Of a stretch of 64,000 nucleotides of DNA, positions 54,538 to 64,000 are shown piece by piece. Each line of letters opens with the position of its first letter. Position 1 is the stretch's first letter. The notes below the pieces were generated by a model, which ran no database searches, was not told the origin of the DNA, and saw nothing but the letters and a program-made list of their open reading frames with translations. The DNA lies in contig NC_047072.1 in NCBI RefSeq assembly GCF_902459465.1, positions 17,589,776 to 17,653,775 of the forward strand. Reading direction: 5' to 3'. The DNA comes from Asterias rubens. Lineage: Eukaryota; Echinodermata; Asteroidea; Forcipulatida; Asteriidae. The position numbers and the translations under genes are program-made.

Positions 54538-57500
54538 ATGAGTTTACTGTCGTCTGTGAAGGAATCCCCGCTGTGTGTGATGGTCCTCAGCATGACATTC
54601 CTTATCAGCGGGATCATCGTTATTTTGCTTCAGCTGCTGACGTTATTCCTTGTCTACCCCTTCAGCAAGAGTTTGTATCAAGTCATCGTCTGCAAGATTA
54701 TCTACATGCACTGGGCACGTAAGTACAGTTAACACTCAGGCTCTCACCCATAATAACAGCCTGTTGTACATTGTCTATAATGTCTATTCATAAATACCCC
54801 AGGCAGTTTTGCTATTCCTATTGGTGGAGAGCGCATCACATGGGGGTGTTTAAACGGTTGATAATGACCAGCTGGAGCTATTTAAGACCTGCTTGTGTTG
54901 GGTGCACAAGCTCATGTACGCCCATTTAACTTATGCGGAACACAATTCCTAGCTATAAGTAACAGCACGTAATAAATCTGTACACGTGCTGCATCATACA
55001 CACCATCTGACGCGCACAAAACATTTTCACAAAAGATTTTGAAAATTTGAAAACTCGCAAAGGAAACAAGTGGCAGATTGTCTAGAATTTCTGAAACTGT
55101 TGCCTTTCAACAAAAGGGCATTTATGAATGGAAATTAAAGAGTAGTGACTGATTCTTAAACTGCTGGTTAAACCTTGCAGGGCCATCATCATATTCTGAT
55201 GATATCTAAGTTGTACTTACCAGTTCTATTATATTGACAGAGATGGTATGGCTGTGCGACCACTGGTCCGGAACAGAGACGAGGCTCGTTGCTGATAAAA
55301 AATTCTTGGAATTTGTCGGCACGGAGCACGCCGTCATCACAGCCAACCACAAAGAAGACGTCGATTGGCTCGCAGTCTGGGCTCTTGCCGATCGCTTCGG
55401 CATTTTAAAAGTAGGTCGATCATATTTAGGCCTGGGCGATGAGTGAAATTTACTACTCGACTAGTTGGCCCCTAATAGCAGTGGCTTTGACACTTTAAAA
55501 TGTTTGCCACAGGCGCAATATAGTAAAATTCACGCTGAAAGGATTGAAGGATTGTCTCACTGATGTCTGATTGTGTTTCGTAAGTAAATTATGTTGTCAC
55601 GAAGAGTCGTGAGCGACACAATTGGTTCACGGAGTCTTTTTGTGGTAGTCATGATGCCACGATTAACTGAGTAGTTGGAAAACGGTAGTCGCAAAAATCA
55701 TAGATGTCTTCATTTTTGGGTTTCCGTTAAAGCCATTGGACACTTTCTGAACAGAACAAAAATTATAAAAGTTCAGATTTACAAATAACTCACAGGGTTT
55801 ACAGAAGGTAATGGTGAAAGACTTCTCTTGAAATATTATTCCATGAAATGCTTTACTTTTTGAGATTACATTAAAACAATTATCAATTCTCGATATCGAG
55901 AATACCAGATTTATTTTAAACACATGTCATGACACGGCGAAACGTGCAGAAACAAGTGTGGGTTTTCCCTATATTTTCTCCCGACTCTGATGACCAATGG
56001 AGCCTAAATTTCTACAGGTTTGTTATTTTATATAGTGTGGTCCTTTGGACAATCCTGTTTACCGATGTTGTGCGATTGCTTTAACAGAATGCTAAATGTC
56101 TGATGAAGAATGATCTTAAGTACGTTCCCCTCGTCGGGTGGTCGTTCTCCATGCTGGAAATGATCTTCGTCAAACGGGACTTCACAAAGGACAAGAAGAA
56201 CATGATCGCCGGTTTCAGGAGCTACATCACATATCCAATTCATTGTATGGTGAGTTTTTTTCCTCTAGGAAAATTCATTATCATTTTGTACGCTGCATAT
56301 CAGAGCAGTGCTGACTCTGTACTGAAACTTTTGAATCCCTATAAAGAGACCAGCAAGGTTTTAGCCAGGATTTAGGAAAAGGATGTCAAAATTTGCTGGA
56401 AATTAAAAAAACTTGGGTGTCCAAATTGTTTATCAGGGCAGTGTTGACTCTACACTGAAACCTCTGAATCCCTATTTGAAGAGACCAGCAAGGTTTTAGC
56501 CAGGTTTTGGGAAAAGGATGTCAAAATTTGCTGGAAATAAAAAAACTGTGCGTCCTAATTTTGCATTTTAATGTTAATGACAGATAGAACAGGGTGTCCA
56601 CATTTGAAACAGGGTGTCCACAAGATACACAGACACCCCTCTGGCCAAAGGCTGAGTCACACTGCAGCATTAACGAAAGCGATAACAATCACGATGCAAA
56701 GAGAACGCATTATATTGGTTGAATGGGTGTGTGCGGTTCTGCTGGGAGCAATGGGAGACTTTGAGACGCTAGGTGGCAGCAGACTTACCTGGTAAATTAC
56801 CATTGTTTACCTAGTTCTGAGCGTGCGCACATGACCAACAACAATGGATTTTACCTGGTAAGTCTGCTGCCACCAAGTGTCCCAAGAGTCTCCCATTCCA
56901 CCAATAGAATGCATTTTCTCTGCGTCGTGATCGTTATCGTTTTTGTTATCGCTGCAGTGTGACTCGGCCTTAACACTATGGAGATCAACACCTCAAAAAT
57001 TCTTCAGTCTCCACCTCATGACAATGACTAGATTGTACAAGCATTTAGAGATAGTTGCCCAATTTCATAAAGATGTTAATCAGAAAATACTGCGGAGCAA
57101 ATTTATTTGCTAAGCCAAACAAAAAAATGTGTGGGACACCGACACCTGTTGCAACAAATTGAATTTAGCTAGTAACCAGTTCCTGCTAAGCTAGATTTTC
57201 CTGTGCTTAGCCAGTTTTTGTGAATATAGGTTTTGGAAATAGGACCTAGTATTGGTGTCACACTATGCAGGACTGATGCATCAATGGTGCAGTTAGCCTC
57301 TATCTTTTGATTCATAGTTAGGGGGTAGACCACACAACAAGGGCAACTTGCGAAAGTAGGCAAGTCACACCGAGGGCGACCTTTCCCCCGCAAAAATTCT
57401 TCACAGACAAGTGTATTGCTGTGGAGCCTGGCGTCACCCAAGCTCATTATTTTCCTTACTCATTAGTTTAAGGCATAAATTAAAGTGGTTTCAAAAATAC

Positions 57501-60500
57501 CTATACACAAACGTATGTGACTTCTACCCACGGTTTGAAGAGCAAATTATTACTAAAACAAAAGATGTCGTTAACTTTCCGCTAAGATGCATCAATTTGT
57601 TTGGGATATTTTTGTACACGTTTTGGCGCGAAAATAATTGAATAGTTTTGATCAAAACGTGGTTGTTTCAATGGAATTTGTAATTACCCATAATGCATTG
57701 CATACGGTTGTGCATGCACAATGCCTATAGTGCAAATAGTACAGCATTTATCATAGCAAGTACATGTACATGTAGGCCTATTGTATTTATTAGTGGTTTG
57801 ATTTTTGAGTTAAATCAAAGTTGAATTTGAGTTGAATATACATTTAAAACAAATTCTCTCATTTTTTTTACAATTACAAATACAATTTAAAAAAAAAACG
57901 CTTTAATTTAACCTTTATTTTGTTTATATATTTTTTTGGCAGATATTAATGTTCTGTGAAGGAACCAGATTCACACCCGAGAAACACGCCAAGGGTATCG
58001 CATTCGCAAAAGAAAAAGGATTGCCAGAGTTAAAACACCACCTCACTCCAAGAACAAAGGGTTTTGTCGTTGCCATGGAAGCGTTTGACGGAAAAGGTAA
58101 TTAAAACACTGCTTTTGTTTTTAAATGGGGTGAATAATTCAGCAATCACGCATGGTTTTATTGCAGTTTGAACCCAAGAAAAGGAGGCCAAGTTATCTTT
58201 TGGACATGCAACTTAAAGTTTTGATCCTCGTTTGAGACCTTTTTGTCTGCAATGATTCTCAACCAAGAATACATGAAGTCATGGCTAAGGCTTTGTATCC
58301 GGCTTAGGCTTTGGCTGTGGTTAAGGCACAATAACCCGCTTTAAGAACACCATCCCGAAAGTGTCTGTTTTCAAAAGGACTGTAGAAGTAAACACTGCCC
58401 TCTATTGAGTGTTTAAAGGTATAAAACAGGATTTGGTAGAGCTGCCTGGTCCCCCAGTCTTTATCCTTGTGGATATAGACAGCCACTGGGGCCAATTTCA
58501 TGGAGCTGCTTCAAATTTGCTTAAGCACGAAAATAGCTCGCTTATTTTACACATGTTACTGGCAAAAATTTCATGCCATATACATTGCTTGTGACTACTA
58601 TTTAGCTGTTGTTTACTTAGCATAACAATTAAGTGGAGTCTGGGCCGGTAATCTGATTTGATTTAGCAAAGATTTGTTTGCTTAAGCAAAATTTTGGGCT
58701 CAAGCAAAATTTTGTGCTTAAGCAGCTCTATGAAATTGGGCCCAGGTCGAACAGACCCACTTATTTCATTTGATAAACTTGCAGTGACGTATGCTTTCAA
58801 TACCTGTGTTATGATTGGTCCGAGGTGATGTAGTAACAGCTTGCCCTATTGATTGTCTGCAATGCAGCATACATGTGTATTATGGTATGTACATCAAGTA
58901 GTCATGTTTTATTCACTGTAACGCATGGTATGTGTTCAGGTGAATCGACTGCAAAGCTTCATGTGAAATGAATGTGAGGTCAAAGGTACATTGGTACAGA
59001 TTTTGACACCTGCTCATGGCTGGTATCCGGCGTAATTTGTGAGCCTTGAAGAGTGACATCAGATGTTCAGGCTTACAAAAGGTTAAAGACAGGGGACCAG
59101 TCTAACAGGCCCAAAGATTTCAGTGAATAATCATGCAGTGGCGTAGGCTTGAAGTTTCTGTTTTAATTATTTGTCTGCTCCAAAGTGATATACATGTAGT
59201 TTGTCAGCTGTACCAGCCAACAGTAAAAATGAACTTTTGATCGTCCACTAGAAATTTTCCACTGAATAAAAAGCTGGAACCACTCTTGCCACTGTCAACC
59301 CATTGGATCGGTATTTTTTATCAGGATTCATTTTCAATAAACACTTTTCTGTTTTCTTTTTCTGTTGCAGTGCCTGCAATTTATGATCTTACCTTTGCTG
59401 TGAGCAAATCGGAATACGAACCAACAATGCTGAATATTATGAGGGGAAAGAAATTTATCTTCAACTTCCATGCAAAGTAGGTGTATTTATAACCCGTCTG
59501 CTGCCCCTTCCTAGGGCCCAATGGAAAATATTTGAGCGGAAAATATAGCTTAAGTTTCTTCTAAGCAGAAATGAGCAGGGTACTGGATACAAATTGTACT
59601 TGTGACATGGTAGTTTGGCTGGTAACCTTGTTCTGATATATCTAGTAAAGGTTTGCCATACTAAGGTTTGCATGTGATAATGCTCGATGGCTCAGTCGGT
59701 AGAGTGCCCAGCACGTTAGTCCGGAAGTCGCAGGTCCAAGTCCTGCTCGGGTCAATATTTTTTTGGGGTCACCACAAAATTATGTTTAAATTTGCACAGT
59801 GATTTTCCATTGCGGTTGATTACTTGATATTCACTATTTTAAGACTGAGATTTTGCAGCCATGAATATGCAGTACCTCGTTAACCACATTCACAAAAATC
59901 ATGAAGATAAAACCATAGAACTCGCCAGGTTGCACAGAAGGGCTTTTGTAGAAAACATTCTTGTTTCAAGTCGACGTGGTTAGGCCAAACATCCAAAGTT
60001 CATGTTTAGAATGCATAGACTTCAGTTCAAAGCCTATTTCCCCCTTCTGAGTATTGCGGTTTATTATATTCTTTATATCCCACGAGACGAAGAGGCAGAC
60101 CAAGTAGGCGTTGGATGGACGACATCAGAGAATTCAGAAGCGTCACATGGATGTGACAAGCACAAGAAAGATCCAGGTGGAATGGTGATGAAGAGGCCTT
60201 CCTTCTGCAGTAGAGCGATATAGGCTAGATAGGATAGATAGATAGAAAGATAGATCCCTGATGCAAAACTATCATCTTTAAAATATTAGTGCTTGTTTTC
60301 TTTTGTTAACGAAACTGACCATGTTTTTTTCTCTTCAGGAGAATACCAATTGAAGACGTTCCTAAAGACGAAGAGGGACAGGTGAAATTCATCCACGACC
60401 TTTACAAGGAGAAGGTATGAGAACAAATGTCTATCTGAGCGGTTTTGTCGCTTCAAATGTGCATAGCAAAATATTTTCACTGAACAGATATTGTTCACAC

Positions 60501-62570
60501 TGAATTCTACTGCTAAGTAGCAAACAAACTTATTTTTTAGTAGCAACTGATATACTTTGCATAGCATTTTGCTCTGCTAAACAAGGAAAATTGTTCACTA
60601 TATTGTATAAAAAAGCCATTTGCGTTTTAGATTTGAATATTGACTGGTACAACAATGTGCTTGGTCATAAGTACCCACTTAAATTTGAATTCCTCAGACT
60701 GCACAGACAGTTGCTATGTCATATGGTTCGGGGCAAGCTTTTGTGTATAATAATAATAATAATAATAACAAATTCTTAGATAGCGCATTTGACAATAAAC
60801 CGTATCAATGCGCTTTACATTAGTCCCCTGGTCATTGGGCCAATAAACATCCCTTTAATCTTTCTCAGCTCCCATTAGGGAGTATACAGCCCCGAGCTGC
60901 CGTGGCGCTCCGAAAGCTTGTCATTCACAATATCAACCTCTACCCTCGCAGGTACCCATTTATACCCCTGGGTGAAGAGAAGCAATTATAGTAAAGTATC
61001 TTGCTCAAGGACACACGTGTCACGACCGGGATTCGAACCCACACTCCGGTGAATTAGCACCAGAACTTGAATTCGATGCTCTTAACCACTCGGCCGTGAC
61101 ACTCTACACTCTGTGTAGTTACATAAAAAATCGTTTAAGTTACGTAAGAGACGGTGAACACCCATACACAATTCTAAATGGATGTGTATGGCACAATGGC
61201 ACCAGGGTTGGCTCATCGGGAGGTTGCTATTCTTGCCCCAAACCATTTAACATAAAAACTGCCTCTATCACGTCTATAGTCGGAGGAACTCGAATGTAAG
61301 CGTTACATTGTGACTAAGCAAGTCATTGTACCAGACATTATTCAGATCTGACTCGCAAATTGCTTATGGAATTCAGAACTCAATGGGAGAATTTGGAACG
61401 CTAGATGGCAGCAGACTTACCAGGTAAATTTCCATTGTTTACGTAGTTCTGAGCATGCGCACATTACCGAAAACAATGGATTTTACCTGGTAAGTCTGCT
61501 GCCACCAAGCATCCTGAAAGTCTCCCATTAAAAATTGCTCTTCTTCTATTTCCCATGGCAACCAGGTGAACTCTATGAGCATTTTGTCCAACATGAAACC
61601 TTCAAGGGTTGCATATTTTTTCCCGGTTTTTATACTGAAACAAGTTCCTCTTATTTCTATTTCCCATGGCAACTAGGATATGCTATACGAGCATTTCGTT
61701 CAACATGAAACTTTCGAGGGTTGCAACCACCGCAAGACGATCCCGTTCCCTTCCAAGTGGTCGCCGATCTTCGTGGAGGTGTTCTGGTTATCATTCCTTG
61801 GGTTCCCAGCACTGTACCACCTCATCACTGTGCTGACCACGGGCTCTCTTCTGGCGTCGGCAACTGCACTGGGTGTTGTACTCGCATGTAAGTAAACACT
61901 TATCCCTCTTATGTAGAGTGTCGTGGCCGAGTAGTTAAGAGCATCGAATTCAAGTTCTGATGCTTAGTCACCAGAGTGTGGGTTCGAATCCCAGTTGTGA
62001 CACTTGTGTCCTTGAGCAAGATACTTTACTATAATTGCTTCTCTTCACCCAGGGGAATAAATGGGTACCTGCGAGGGTAGAGGTCGATATTGTGAATAAA
62101 AAAAAGCCTTCAGAGCTGCACAGTACAATATGCAGCCAATCAAACCAGGAACACCGGGGCGAACCCCTTCTATTTACCCTAAGTGCACTGGGGTCTTTGA
62201 AATGCATTACAAAACTCACGGGACCAACGATATAATGTCCCTTCTGAAGGACGAAGCAATAGCAGTTAAGTGTCTTGCTGAAGGACACAAGTGTCCGACC
62301 GAGACTCGAGACCCACAATCTGCTGGGCCACAACACTCCACATTTCTGGTAATGCTGGGCTGCTAATGTCGAGGCCAGTGATGTAAGACCCGGCCAGTAA
62401 ACTCGTTCTTGTTTTGTTTGTGTTTTTTTGTTACAGTGTATATTCTGAGTAAATTCATGATCGGTGCAACCATGACATCGAAAGGCTCAACGTATGGCGG
62501 GAACAAACACAGAACAAATGGAACGAGTACGGCTGCCAGTGAAGCGACGTCTGCCAGTAAGAAAGATTAA
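54538..62570 (+). CDS. AGPAT3/4: 1-acyl-sn-glycerol-3-phosphate acyltransferase, AGPAT3/4 type, 8 coding exons, 397 aa
   Basis: Acylates lysophosphatidic acid at sn-2 to give phosphatidic acid, at ER/Golgi membranes in known homologues. Coding exons: 54538-54718, 55241-55410, 56088-56249, 57943-58096, 59371-59476, 60339-60414, 61677-61887, 62437-62570. Phases agree and sum to 398 codons. An N-terminal TM segment (~residues 12-42) precedes catalytic motif I, NHKEDVD (N96-H97...D102, NHX4D). YVPLVGWSFSMLE and the FVKRDF region form motif II. Motif III is CEGTRFTPEKH (E177-G-T-R180), followed by GLPELKHHLTPRTKGF. C-terminal TM segments lie at ~residues 307-355. The end resembles GSSYGN of AGPAT3/4 (GSTYGGN here). 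Human AGPAT3/4 are 376-378 aa; the extra length is at the Ser/Thr/Lys-rich C-terminus. AGPAT3 versus AGPAT4 orthology cannot be decided by eye. Confidence 0.93.
55727..56084 (-). repeat. TTAA-MITE family B copy that ends at an AGPAT splice acceptor
   Basis: It starts TTAAAGCCATTGGACACTTT (TTAA 55727-55730). It carries the family-B words 'gacacggcgaaacgtgc' and 'tctcccgactctgatgacc' and ends 'gtttaccgatgttgtgcgattgctttaa' (TTAA 56081-56084). The next bases are CAG, then AGPAT exon 3 (56088). The element thus supplies the sequence upstream of this 3' splice site. Confidence 0.85.
56380..56560. repeat. Short duplicated block in AGPAT intron 3
   Basis: 'agagaccagcaaggttttagccagg.tttaggaaaaggatgtcaaaatttgctggaaat' at ~56345-56403 recurs at ~56480-56540. 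Both are preceded by 'gactct.*actgaaac.*tgaatccctat'. The period is about 135 bp. Confidence 0.8.
56645..56973. repeat. Foldback element containing a second foldback (family D, 56751-56897)
   Basis: Outer ends: 'aaggctgagtcacactgcagc' and 'gctgcagtgtgactcggcctt', plus 'gaaagcgataacaatcacga' / 'tcgtgatcgttatcgttttt'. Inside, at 56751-56897, is an intact family D element: 'atgggagactttgagacgct', 'aggtggcagcagacttacctgg' and the mirror 'ccaggtaagtctgctgccacc' type end. Confidence 0.8.
57055..57246. repeat. Foldback family E copy
   Basis: 'gcccaatttcataaagatgtta' to 'gttttggaaataggacc', with 'gcaaatttatttgctaagcc' and 'gctaagctagatttt' inside. Its right arm is diverged. Confidence 0.55.
58487..58745. 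repeat. Foldback family E copy in AGPAT intron 4
   Basis: 'actggggccaatttcatggagctgct' mirrors 'agcagctctatgaaattgggcccagg'. The inner 'gcttaagca' core is duplicated in the right arm ('aagcaaaattttgggctcaagcaaaatttt'). Confidence 0.75.
59682..59756 (+). repeat. tRNA-like sequence (SINE head or tRNA pseudogene) in AGPAT intron 5
   Basis: 'gctcgatggctcagtcggtagagtg' (A box) and 'gcaggtccaagtcctgctcgg' (B box and T stem) are about 30 nt apart. The acceptor stem does not pair. T7 and a 'ggggtcaccac' tail follow. It is best read as the head of a tRNA-derived SINE, not a functional tRNA. Confidence 0.55.
60733..61110 (-). repeat. tRNA-derived SINE family F, full copy in AGPAT intron 6
   Basis: It starts with an (AAT)n tail at 60750, then 'agatagcgcatttgac', 'gctcccattagggagtatacag' and 'cgcaggtacccatttatacccctgggtgaag'. 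It ends in the complement of a tRNA head ('cgggattcgaaccc', 'cactcggccgtgacac'). The poly-AAT end marks its 3' end on the minus strand. Confidence 0.8.
61382..61530. repeat. Foldback family D copy in AGPAT intron 6
   Basis: 'atgggagaatttggaacgct' + 'agatggcagcagacttacc' mirrors 'ggtaagtctgctgccacc' + 'aagcatcctgaaagtctcccat'. It is nearly the same as the element at 56751-56897. Confidence 0.85.
61545..61612 (+). pseudogene. Broken duplicate of the start of AGPAT exon 7
   Basis: 'ctatttcccatggcaaccag' + 'gtgaactctatgagcatt' + 'ttgtccaacatgaaaccttc' closely matches the intron end and first ~55 bp of exon 7 (61655-61730). It still reads ELYEHFVQHETFKGC in one frame. After its AG the frame is wrong for the incoming phase 0, and no donor follows, so it should not splice productively. 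Confidence 0.7.
61915..62345 (+). repeat. tRNA-derived SINE family F, plus orientation, in AGPAT intron 7
   Basis: Head 'gtgtcgtggccgagtagttaagagcatcgaattcaagttc' with B box 'gggttcgaatccc', then 'cttgagcaagatactttactataattgc' and 'gggtacctgcgagggtag'. It is opposite to the copy at 60733; the two flank exon 7 as inverted repeats. A second partial unit ('aagtgtcttgctgaaggacacaagtg') follows. Confidence 0.75.
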
Positions 62571-62792
62571 CCCAAGATCCTCTATTTGCCTCTCTTTTCT
62601 CTGTATTACTGAGATTTTAAATTCAAAATCAAGATAATGACAATTTTTTTTACACTCTTTATTTGTATCAAATTTTTTAAATTGAAATATTTTTTTCTTT
62701 AAATTTCAAGCCGGATAGCTTTGAAAAGAAAAGACTGCTCTCTCATTGTAGCTAGGGTACGCTGCCAAAACATTGATTCGAACTGCCTCTAG
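62571..62792 (+). other. AGPAT 3' UTR and downstream
   Basis: T-rich sequence follows the TAA at 62568-62570. No clear AATAAA was found in the first 200 bp, so the transcript end is not placed. Confidence 0.4.
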
Positions 62793-62960
62793 CTACCGGG
62801 CAACCTCGGTAGTCTAGTTGGTAAGTCACTGCTCTAGAGTTGCAAGGGTTGTGGGTTCGAATCCCACCCGAGTTACATGCCTGTGATATTTTTTCACAGG
62901 ACTCGGGGAGTATACAGTGCTAACACACACCGGTGTGTGGGTTAAAACCAAAATTAATAC
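62793..62960 (+). repeat. tRNA-derived SINE family G, plus orientation
   Basis: 'cctcggtagtctagttggtaag' (A box) and 'gtgggttcgaatcccaccc' (B box, T stem), then a 'cctgtgatattttttcacaggactcggggag' hairpin tail and 'gctaacacacaccggtgtgtgggtt'. It is the mirror of 26467-26640. It is probably in or just after the AGPAT 3' UTR. Confidence 0.75.
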
Positions 62961-63327
62961 GTTTGTTTTTCTTCAATGCTGTTATTTATCAAGAACTAAA
63001 CGTCAAGGTTGTTGTTTTTGTATGTTAACCCAGGAACCAAACAAGTGCTGAATTTTTTTCTTTTTTTTTTCAAATTTAAACTTCAGTAGATTGCCTAATG
63101 GGTACTTTTGAAGCCTTTAAAATCCAAATTCAACAAATATAATTGCTTTTAAACCGATGAAAGCCCTGAACCGCACTACCCGTAGTCTTGTGTGGAAAGG
63201 TTGGTCGGTGATTTGTTTTTTGGGGGGATGGTTTGGGGGGCTATTTTTTATTAATTCAAACTTTTTTGTTGGTTTTGCTTTTCCACACATTTCCGTTCCA
63301 TTCCTTTTCCGTCCAGACCAGTCTAGG

Positions 63328-63474
63328 GCTCATTTATTTAAAGCTGCTCAGCAAATTAAAAACAGGGAACCAATTGCAAGCACTAAACATTCATTGCACT
63401 CTAATTTGGCTGGTAACCTGTTTCTGCTTAGCAAATTTCTTTGTGCTTAATAGTTTTATGAAATTGGTGCCTAG
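63328..63474. repeat. Foldback family E fragment
   Basis: 'tagggctcatttatttaaagctgct' to 'agttttatgaaattggtgcctag', with 'gcttagcaaatttctttgtgctta' in the right arm. Confidence 0.55.
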
Positions 63475-63945
63475 TAAATAAAATTCCTAATCGCACAAAT
63501 ATTTAAATGTCTTTAACTCGTTGAATATTTGCCATACAAAAAAATGACAAATTTAAATGATCTTGGAATGTTTTTTCCAAAGCCTGGCCAACCATTGGTC
63601 AAGATAAATATCTCAATCTTGTTACAAATATTTTAGACTAGGGTAGGTAAAAGGGTGATGTGCTACTTGTCAATGCAAAAACTTACGAAACTTTCACAGT
63701 ATTTTCAAAGTTTTGTTTTTCTAAATTTTATACATTGTACATTTAAACATAGTGTAGTTACAAAGAAGCGGAACCAAAACAAAAAGTGTTACGCCTTAAT
63801 CAGTACTGATGTATTATAAAATGGTTTGCAGAAATTATTATTCACATCAGAAATGGAATAATTCAAGCATTTTAAACAAATGGGTTACTTGGCTTTAAGT
63901 TGCTGATAGGGCAAGTTGAGAACGGTGTTTGCGTCTAGGTAGTGT

Positions 63946-64000
63946 TAAAGACACTGGACACCTTTGGGAAGTGTCAAAGATCAGTATTCTTACTTGGTGT
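63946..64000 (+). repeat. TTAA-MITE family A, cut by the window end
   Basis: TTAAAGACACTGGACACCTT, then 'gtgtcaaagatcagtattct' and 'tacttggtgt', the first ~55 bp of family A. Confidence 0.8.

Noticed and set aside
59682..59756. Functional tRNA gene in AGPAT intron 5
   Set aside because: The acceptor-stem ends do not pair, and a SINE-like tail follows the T run.

Overview
This is a gene-bearing piece of an animal nuclear genome. It is intron-rich, with GT/AG junctions, about 1 gene per 12-15 kb, and very many short non-autonomous DNA transposons and tRNA-derived SINEs. The protein types (a phagocyte-type NADPH oxidase, CstF-64, an AGPAT3/4-type acyltransferase, an immunoglobulin-superfamily receptor) indicate a metazoan. 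The dominant ~390 bp TTAA-flanked repeat looks to me like an asteroid (sea star) family. The echinoderm assignment is recognition from memory, not a database match.

Layout. (1) 3.40-3.46 kb, minus strand: a signal-peptide exon of a small secreted protein, head to head with (2) CSTF2 on the plus strand, 4.2-14.2 kb, 10 coding exons, 469 aa, all exon phases consistent. (3) CYBB/NOX2-like NADPH oxidase on the minus strand, 27.9 to 16.9 kb, 14 coding exons, 572 aa, convergent with CSTF2. (4) 28-36.7 kb: no gene recognised. It holds foldback elements and a ~3.5 kb element with long inverted arms (32.8-36.3 kb). (5) 36.7-41.7 kb, plus strand: a transmembrane immunoglobulin-superfamily receptor whose two Ig domains are each split over two exons and whose last exon is tandemly duplicated. 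(6) 42-53.4 kb: no gene recognised. It holds transposons, a 20 bp minisatellite, a MULE-like element with a 9 bp target duplication, and a degenerate telomere-like CCCTAA array. (7) AGPAT3/4-like acyltransferase on the plus strand, 54.4-62.6 kb, 8 coding exons, 397 aa.

The genes are functionally unrelated: mRNA 3'-end processing, superoxide production, a cell-surface receptor, and phospholipid synthesis. The most striking shared property is structural. All four multi-exon genes carry local tandem duplications across an exon boundary: 9 extra copies of a NOX2 splice donor in a 56 bp minisatellite, 2 extra copies of an AGPAT splice acceptor in a 311 bp array, a broken second copy of an AGPAT exon start, a duplicated Ig-receptor tail exon, and 3 copies of the CSTF2 stop-codon region. 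Transposons also sit directly against splice sites; the clearest case is a TTAA-flanked MITE that supplies the intron 3' end of AGPAT coding exon 3.

Exon models were assembled by eye from conserved protein segments and splice phase. 5' UTR exons, the Ig-receptor first exon and most 3' ends are not resolved.
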